A stretch of DNA of 64,000 nt from Flammeovirga sp. EKP202 (lineage in GTDB: Bacteria; Bacteroidota; Bacteroidia; Cytophagales; Flammeovirgaceae), in contig NZ_JACVVP010000002.1 in the NCBI RefSeq assembly GCF_014534745.1, forward strand, positions 1 to 64,000, in the 5' to 3' direction. Numbering within the stretch: the first letter of the stretch is position 1; every line of letters starts with the position of its first letter. A program made the translations under genes and the position numbers. This document shows, piece after piece, positions 63,001 to 64,000 of the stretch. The notes beneath the pieces are model-generated. The model was not told where the DNA came from. It saw nothing but the letters and a program-made list of their open reading frames with translations, and searched no databases.

Positions 63001-63039
63001 GAGTAATGTACACAGCAATAGTTTTGAAAAATTCCTCAT
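60019..63039 (-). CDS. Exported TPR-CHAT caspase-like protein
   Basis: 1006 aa. A signal peptide (about 1-25, ending AWSQ) sends it to the periplasm or surface. Residues ~120-560 are helical repeats of TPR type (YLGAKLTQKAVEQLEATN, LGEICKRKEDPEQAEDYFFD). The C-terminal ~350 are a CHAT (caspase HetF-associated with TPRs) peptidase domain with the likely catalytic pair His842 in HIASHAYF and Cys921 in VSACQSG. CHAT proteases are caspase-like and cut a specific partner in the systems where they are known. No substrate or partner gene is visible next to it. The 63040-63204 gap is empty apart from A/T-rich promoter-like DNA. Confidence 0.88.
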   Translation of the reverse strand: MRNFSKLLLCTLLLFLCHHFPAWSQEINNSKALRAALPAMKKEKKEVDALNSAYRKQYGDEWKAKWAEKVIENMEGKDFFVRSAATVSVYSYFKPQENQAIDQLRKEYLEEVKGFIFGFEMDEKESFEEMEELFKIIETYLVIQTQANPMLMPLQKLADKFFYVKPYLARLDVLYKNASAEEKEEYEDFYDDVQRFWNNAKAQSLNFSRIIREELSKKTMDYQAIFGLVNKMYSSNQYYLGAKLTQKAVEQLEATNNTSHYFYQSFLMSLGNFYSLQENYEKMLEVQLKQEKLGLLSHETTLIYSYLQLKDYEKSLELAEAYLNKIDPTNPFYFGIINCKISCLFGLERYDEAYDASMEMMTASEKQGKDVNSGSYFTLGEICKRKEDPEQAEDYFFDAFEKSKVEIGRLPDMGDMDNTAMLTMKLYNFYYYMMYVGELMTEGKADKIDLNKIFEEYDSFDYIIRNILLNPSKLGKKEIINISEQCGDIMYQLAANVDRKEAKQLAYNYTLLSKEIDLSSVIAIRKYAADSKNKDYKGLFEEWMKVRKEILFHEEGLDIDSLKDISFGLHKELAIKTKEQVFYEMEKNTVEWKQVQAALKDNQIAVEYVFYAPDSYAALVLKKDMDSPVIIPLCKEKELKKWLEPEQRMSEINGIDYVYNQNGKQILSLIVDPLRPYLSDVKTIFYAPSGILHGISLEALKLSSDEKAKRLGKEFRLKRVSKTSLLAQQTKLSPRKATIFGGMNYDDQALQEQSESGGERGLKVKNKKKKSSAPSAPQENQIQMVGGTFNYLRGTLKEVDLINEELTSSSVEVDLYTGNSATEDQFIEYCKAPTDILHIASHAYFSPYIKKEKIAEGSFKGAKKIYSDPDPMNRAGIVFSGANYFWETGKNFEDKSDGILMASELSNYDLRKTNLAIVSACQSGIGQSTRSEGVYGFQRAFKLAGIEHQIISLWTVDDAATQKFMTLFYKYYVELSDIDLAVVKAKEELQQEYEHPYYWAAFVHVQ

Positions 63040-63208
63040 CGATTTAATTCGTAATATTAAATAGTTTGTTTGACTTTAACACCATTATTGGCTTTTATCT
63101 CTACCTAAGCATTGGCATATTCAGCCCTAATTTACTTTAGTTTTGGTATTGAGGAGGCTAAAATAGAAAAAAGAGAAGGATATAAAAAGTACTGCAATTT
63201 TAAAAAGA

Positions 63209-63237
63209 GCAACCTCGATACAAATGATCGAGGTTGC
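63209..63237 (-). terminator. Rho-independent terminator
   Basis: GCAACCTCGAT pairs perfectly with ATCGAGGTTGC around a short loop. On the minus strand it is followed by TCTTTTT. It ends the discoidin/T9SS gene. Confidence 0.88.
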
Positions 63238-63269
63238 CTTAGTCTATATTGGTGGGTAAAAATTGATGA

Positions 63270-64000
63270 TTATTTCTTTTGTAGTTTCTTTACAATGACT
63301 CCTTTGTGGGTTTCTAAAGAAAGAAAATACAGTCCAGAGGGTAAGTATTGAAGATCTATAGCTGATGAGCTTTCTAAGACTCCGCTTTGGATTTTTTGCA
63401 TTTTGGTATTGAAGATTTTATAGTTCAAAATTTCCAATTCACTATCAATAAATACGTATTGATTTGCAGGGTTAGGGTAAATAGTCAGCTGTGGAGTTGG
63501 AGGTGTTTCCAATGCTAATACTTCATCCGTTTTATCTCCTACAATATAAAATTCAGCAGCAGCTGTAAATGGTATTTCTGCATTATTTTGTGCTTCAGAC
63601 AATGCTATAATTCTTAAGTACCTTCCTGCATGTGGTTGGTCAAACACTATTTTCTGAAGCATCTTATAGTTTCCTACCAAAGAATTACCCCAATTTAATG
63701 TTCCTTTTGCCACGGCATCACCCCAATCTGATGGCGAATTACTTAAATATATTTCATACTCACCGATGGCACCATTAGGTCCAAACTCATCTTGACGATT
63801 GTAATAATGCAACTCCTCAATGGCATATACTGATTTCATATCAATCTGAATTTCATGTGGAATAGCTGCTTTTTGGTCTCTCCATTCCGTATGCCAGAAC
63901 GTTTCCATATCGTCATCAATCGCATTTTCGGCAATGCCTTTAGTGTCTTCACTGTCTACATAAATGATTTCCCAATCCGTTTTAAATGGATAGTTGTAAG
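63270..64000 (-). CDS. Discoidin-domain protein with T9SS sorting domain, 5' end beyond window
   Basis: The frame stays open to the right edge, so the N-terminus is missing. The visible part begins in an F5/8-type-C (discoidin) fold (VDSEDTKGIAENAIDDDMET then FWHTEW, PHEIQIDMKSVYAIEELHYY), with RYLRIIALSEAQN further on, a carbohydrate-binding module. It ends in a T9SS C-terminal domain (LTIYPNPANQYVFI to IVKKLQKK). The protein is thus secreted to or through the outer membrane and is probably a glycan-active enzyme or adhesin. Its catalytic part, if any, lies outside the window. The only in-window ATG start (63908) would cut the domain and is not a real start. Confidence 0.85.
   Translation of the reverse strand, partial: YNYPFKTDWEIIYVDSEDTKGIAENAIDDDMETFWHTEWRDQKAAIPHEIQIDMKSVYAIEELHYYNRQDEFGPNGAIGEYEIYLSNSPSDWGDAVAKGTLNWGNSLVGNYKMLQKIVFDQPHAGRYLRIIALSEAQNNAEIPFTAAAEFYIVGDKTDEVLALETPPTPQLTIYPNPANQYVFIDSELEILNYKIFNTKMQKIQSGVLESSSAIDLQYLPSGLYFLSLETHKGVIVKKLQKK

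Noticed and set aside
63112-63351. 79-codon plus-strand ORF near the window end
   Set aside because: It runs through the terminator hairpin at 63209-63237 and into the opposite T9SS gene; no domain.

Overview
The window looks like chromosome from a marine Bacteroidota, most likely a Cytophagales/Flammeovirga-like organism. This is inferred from gene content, not from a marker gene. The reasons are: AT-rich DNA; hardly any Shine-Dalgarno sequences; several -7 boxes of the Bacteroidota form TAnnTTTG; type IX secretion (T9SS) C-terminal sorting domains; DcaP-like and BamA-like outer-membrane proteins; and secreted sulfatase, chitinase and CHAT-peptidase genes. One tRNA gene, tRNA-Arg(CCG), is present. 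I saw no rRNA and no CRISPR array.

Layout. 0-3.1 kb: 3' part of a large YobI-like P-loop NTPase, apparently frameshifted at the window edge. 3.5-9.4 kb: a compact operon of two tandem SH3/DcaP-type porins, a sensor kinase and a NarL-type regulator. It is followed by two intergenic promoters that share an identical 21-bp element at identical spacing; one drives a 51-aa lipoprotein and the other a short, probably non-coding RNA. 10.4-22 kb: sulfatase, small ATPase, nitronate monooxygenase-like enzyme, an ABC ATPase with two membrane proteins (one with a LAS-type Zn-peptidase-like tail), an SDR plus alpha/beta hydrolase pair, DUF427, and a Rieske/glutamate-synthase fusion. 22-26.7 kb: AraC regulator, macro-domain protein, Crp/Fnr regulator divergent from a HAD phosphatase.

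26.7-34.3 kb is the most unusual part: an AT-rich, single-strand accessory island. It holds a SIR2-domain protein split by an A9 tract, a three-gene operon in which two neighbours carry the same peptide HSGKGDNIGRDKI, a 468-aa protein whose tail has a G/N/S-rich motif plus a helical module, and a lipoprotein with pore-former-like low-complexity stretches. Palindromes separate several of these genes in the manner of cassettes. I propose it as a candidate conflict/defence cluster.

34.7-37.2 kb: an IS30-type HTH protein without a transposase domain and two unknown proteins. 37.5-44.6 kb: a sugar (probably mannose-type) utilisation locus of GntR regulator, ROK kinase, mannose-6-phosphate isomerase-like protein, sugar porter and (alpha/alpha)6 glycosidase. 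44.9-64 kb: AsmA-like protein, GNAT, BamA-like protein, AI-2E transporter, GH19 chitinase, isochorismatase-like hydrolase, SDR, WYL-like regulator, secreted TPR-CHAT protein, and a right-truncated discoidin/T9SS protein.

The intergenic spaces are filled by a dispersed, modular, ORF-less repeat family of about 200-460 bp, with ten near-complete or composite copies and three fragments. Its ends are inverted copies of TACATTGTAAACTAA, so it behaves like a MITE, and it carries exchangeable REP-like hairpin modules. A convergent gap at 57.5 kb holds five copies of TTATTCACA, a DnaA-box-like sequence.
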